Translations under genes and position numbers: made by a program
Assembly (NCBI GenBank): GCA_027364995.1
Contig: DAHXOG010000053.1
Coordinates: 1-5,465, forward strand
Direction: 5' to 3'
Length of the DNA: 5,465 bases
From: Candidatus Mancarchaeum sp.
Lineage (GTDB): Archaea; Micrarchaeota; Micrarchaeia; Micrarchaeales; Micrarchaeaceae
Shown: piece after piece, positions 4,879 to 5,465 of the stretch
Layout of the letters: every line of letters starts with the position of its first letter
Numbering within the stretch: position 1 is the stretch's first letter
The notes under the pieces: model-generated
Seen by the model: the letters and a program-made list of their open reading frames with translations, nothing else
What the model was told of the DNA's origin: nothing
Databases searched by the model: none

Positions 4879-4919
4879 ATATAAATATTTATATCACTGA
4901 TTATATCAGTAGTGATATA
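4879..4919 (+). promoter_or_regulatory. TATA box and overlapping palindromic operator of the CxC protein/padR operon
   Basis: A 16-bp perfect palindrome ATATAAATATTTATAT (4879-4894) serves as the TATA element. Overlapping its end, TATATCACTGAT (4890-4901) is mirrored by ATCAGTAGTGATATA (4905-4919); the right arm equals the left arm except for three extra bases (AGT repeated). Read strictly, this holds a 9-bp dyad (4890-4898 with 4911-4919) and a 6-bp dyad (4896-4901 with 4905-4910). It covers the likely transcript start and the GTGAT ribosome binding site, and ends just before the ATG at 4921. The downstream PadR protein is the obvious candidate ligand. The preceding 4793-4878 shows nothing else recognisable. 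Confidence 0.5.
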
Positions 4920-4920
4920 T

Positions 4921-5211
4921 ATGAAACAAGAAATGTACGAAGACAAAGAGAATGAAGACGGATTTTATAACATGAGGGGTCACAGTCGTGGTCGCGGAAA
5001 CGGAGGATGCGGTTGTGGAGGAAAAGGACAAATGCATGGAATGGGACGTGCATACGAAGAAATGGACTTTGACGTTGAAGCCCTAGGTCCGCTGCATAAG
5101 GAGAATCTCATAAGAAAGCTCAAGCTGTACAAGGAAGACCTTGAAGCGCAGGCTAACTACATAGAAAAGCGCATAAAAGAAATAGAGAGCGGAAGCTCAG
5201 AATCAAAGTAA
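4921..5211 (+). CDS. Small Gly-rich Cys-X-Cys protein with C-terminal coiled coil
   Basis: No family is recognised with confidence; the layout resembles small Gly/Met-rich proteins (DUF5320-like) that occur near PadR regulators. The 96-residue product has an acidic N-terminus (4-13), then a Gly/Arg/His/Met-rich stretch (19-43) containing GGCGCGGKG with Cys30 and Cys32 and nearby His21, His39, Met38 and Met41. A Lys/Glu-rich helix (about 58-90, LHKENLIRKL...EKRIKEIE) has a heptad-like pattern and probably forms a coiled coil. The Cys/His/Met cluster could bind a soft metal, which is inference. An in-frame GTG at 4912 would add three residues, but it is part of the ribosome binding site for the ATG at 4921. 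The regulator gene begins 4 nt after the stop, so the two form an operon. Confidence 0.75.
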   Translation: MKQEMYEDKENEDGFYNMRGHSRGRGNGGCGCGGKGQMHGMGRAYEEMDFDVEALGPLHKENLIRKLKLYKEDLEAQANYIEKRIKEIESGSSESK

Positions 5212-5215
5212 GAAG

Positions 5216-5465
5216 ATGAATGAAATGCCAGAGGGATATTGCAGGTGCGGCCCATTCAGGATAGACATAATACCGAAGGGCCTGCTTAAGCCCCTAATAC
5301 TCAAGCTGCTTTCTGGCAGGCCCATGCATGGCTTTGAGATGATGGAGCAGATATTCGAAAGGACGGACGGGATGTGGAGGCCAGGCCCTGCAGCGATATA
5401 CCCTGCACTTGAATGGCTTGAATCCAACGGCTACATAAAATCCGTAGAGGCTGAGCAAAAATCGG
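5216..5465 (+). CDS. PadR-family transcriptional regulator (3' end outside window)
   Basis: The frame is open from the ATG at 5216 to the window end (83 complete codons). The winged helix-turn-helix is clear: LLKPLILKLLSGRPMHGFEM (23-42), MEQIFERTDGMWRPGPAAIY (43-62) and PALEWLESNGYIKS (63-76), matching PadR proteins, including the WRPxPxxIYPAL recognition segment. The C-terminal dimerisation part lies beyond the window. The N-terminus ahead of the domain carries YCRCG (8-12), a Cys-X-Cys pair that echoes the one in the preceding gene. A second ATG at 5225 is possible. With 4 nt after the previous stop it is second in the operon and probably represses it through the 4890-4919 palindrome. The ligand is unknown; a metal or redox signal is a guess from the cysteines. 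Confidence 0.88.
   Translation, partial: MNEMPEGYCRCGPFRIDIIPKGLLKPLILKLLSGRPMHGFEMMEQIFERTDGMWRPGPAAIYPALEWLESNGYIKSVEAEQKS

Noticed and set aside
4793..4898. Possible remnant of a second TBP repeat after the stop, since the frame stays open for about 35 codons
   Set aside because: The translation is polar and lacks every TBP motif (no EPEQFPG, EPK or GKxxxTGA).

Overview
The window is archaeal chromosomal DNA. It encodes ribosomal protein L21e, the RNA polymerase subunit Rpo4/RpoF, a DUF655 protein and a TATA-binding-protein (TBP) fold protein, all archaeal (or archaeal/eukaryotic) families. The dCTP deaminase is of the archaeal type, AGG and ATA codons are common, and TATA-like boxes lie about 25-30 nt ahead of likely transcript starts. 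Several genes share a GGTG (or GTGAT) ribosome binding site about 5 nt before the start. Compact spacing and moderate GC would suit a small-genome lineage such as Micrarchaeota or another DPANN group, but that placement is a guess.

Layout. Positions 1-456 (+) hold the C-terminal end of a carbamoyltransferase of the NodU/CmcH family. It converges with a two-gene minus-strand operon: bcp (peroxiredoxin, 860-1315) followed after 4 nt by an unrecognised basic protein (412-855). The last ~33 codons of that protein run through a terminator-like hairpin, probably because of a frameshift. A four-helix membrane protein (1508-1906, -) and tRNA-Glu(UUC) (2121-2195, -) follow. The plus strand then carries dcd (2264-2803, TTG start), rpoF (2986-3321) and the DUF655 gene (3366-3962). 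Gene rpl21e (4063-4347, -) converges on DUF655. Divergent from rpl21e is a 110-residue protein with a single TBP repeat (4460-4792). Last is an apparent operon of a small glycine-rich Cys-X-Cys/coiled-coil protein (4921-5211) and a PadR-family regulator cut by the window end (5216-5465). A composite palindrome lies over its promoter and ribosome binding site.

How the genes fit together. The 2.9-4.8 kb part is an information-processing block: an RNA polymerase stalk subunit, a nucleic-acid-binding DUF655 protein, a ribosomal protein and a TBP-like factor. In many archaea rpl21e, rpoF and the DUF655 gene are co-directional, so rpl21e appears inverted here. The main point of interest is the TBP: canonical TBPs have two repeats of ~90 residues, but this gene encodes one, with its DNA-intercalating phenylalanines intact, so it would have to dimerise to form the usual saddle. 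The final operon looks like a self-regulated PadR unit in which both proteins carry a Cys-X-Cys motif, possibly a metal- or redox-responsive pair.
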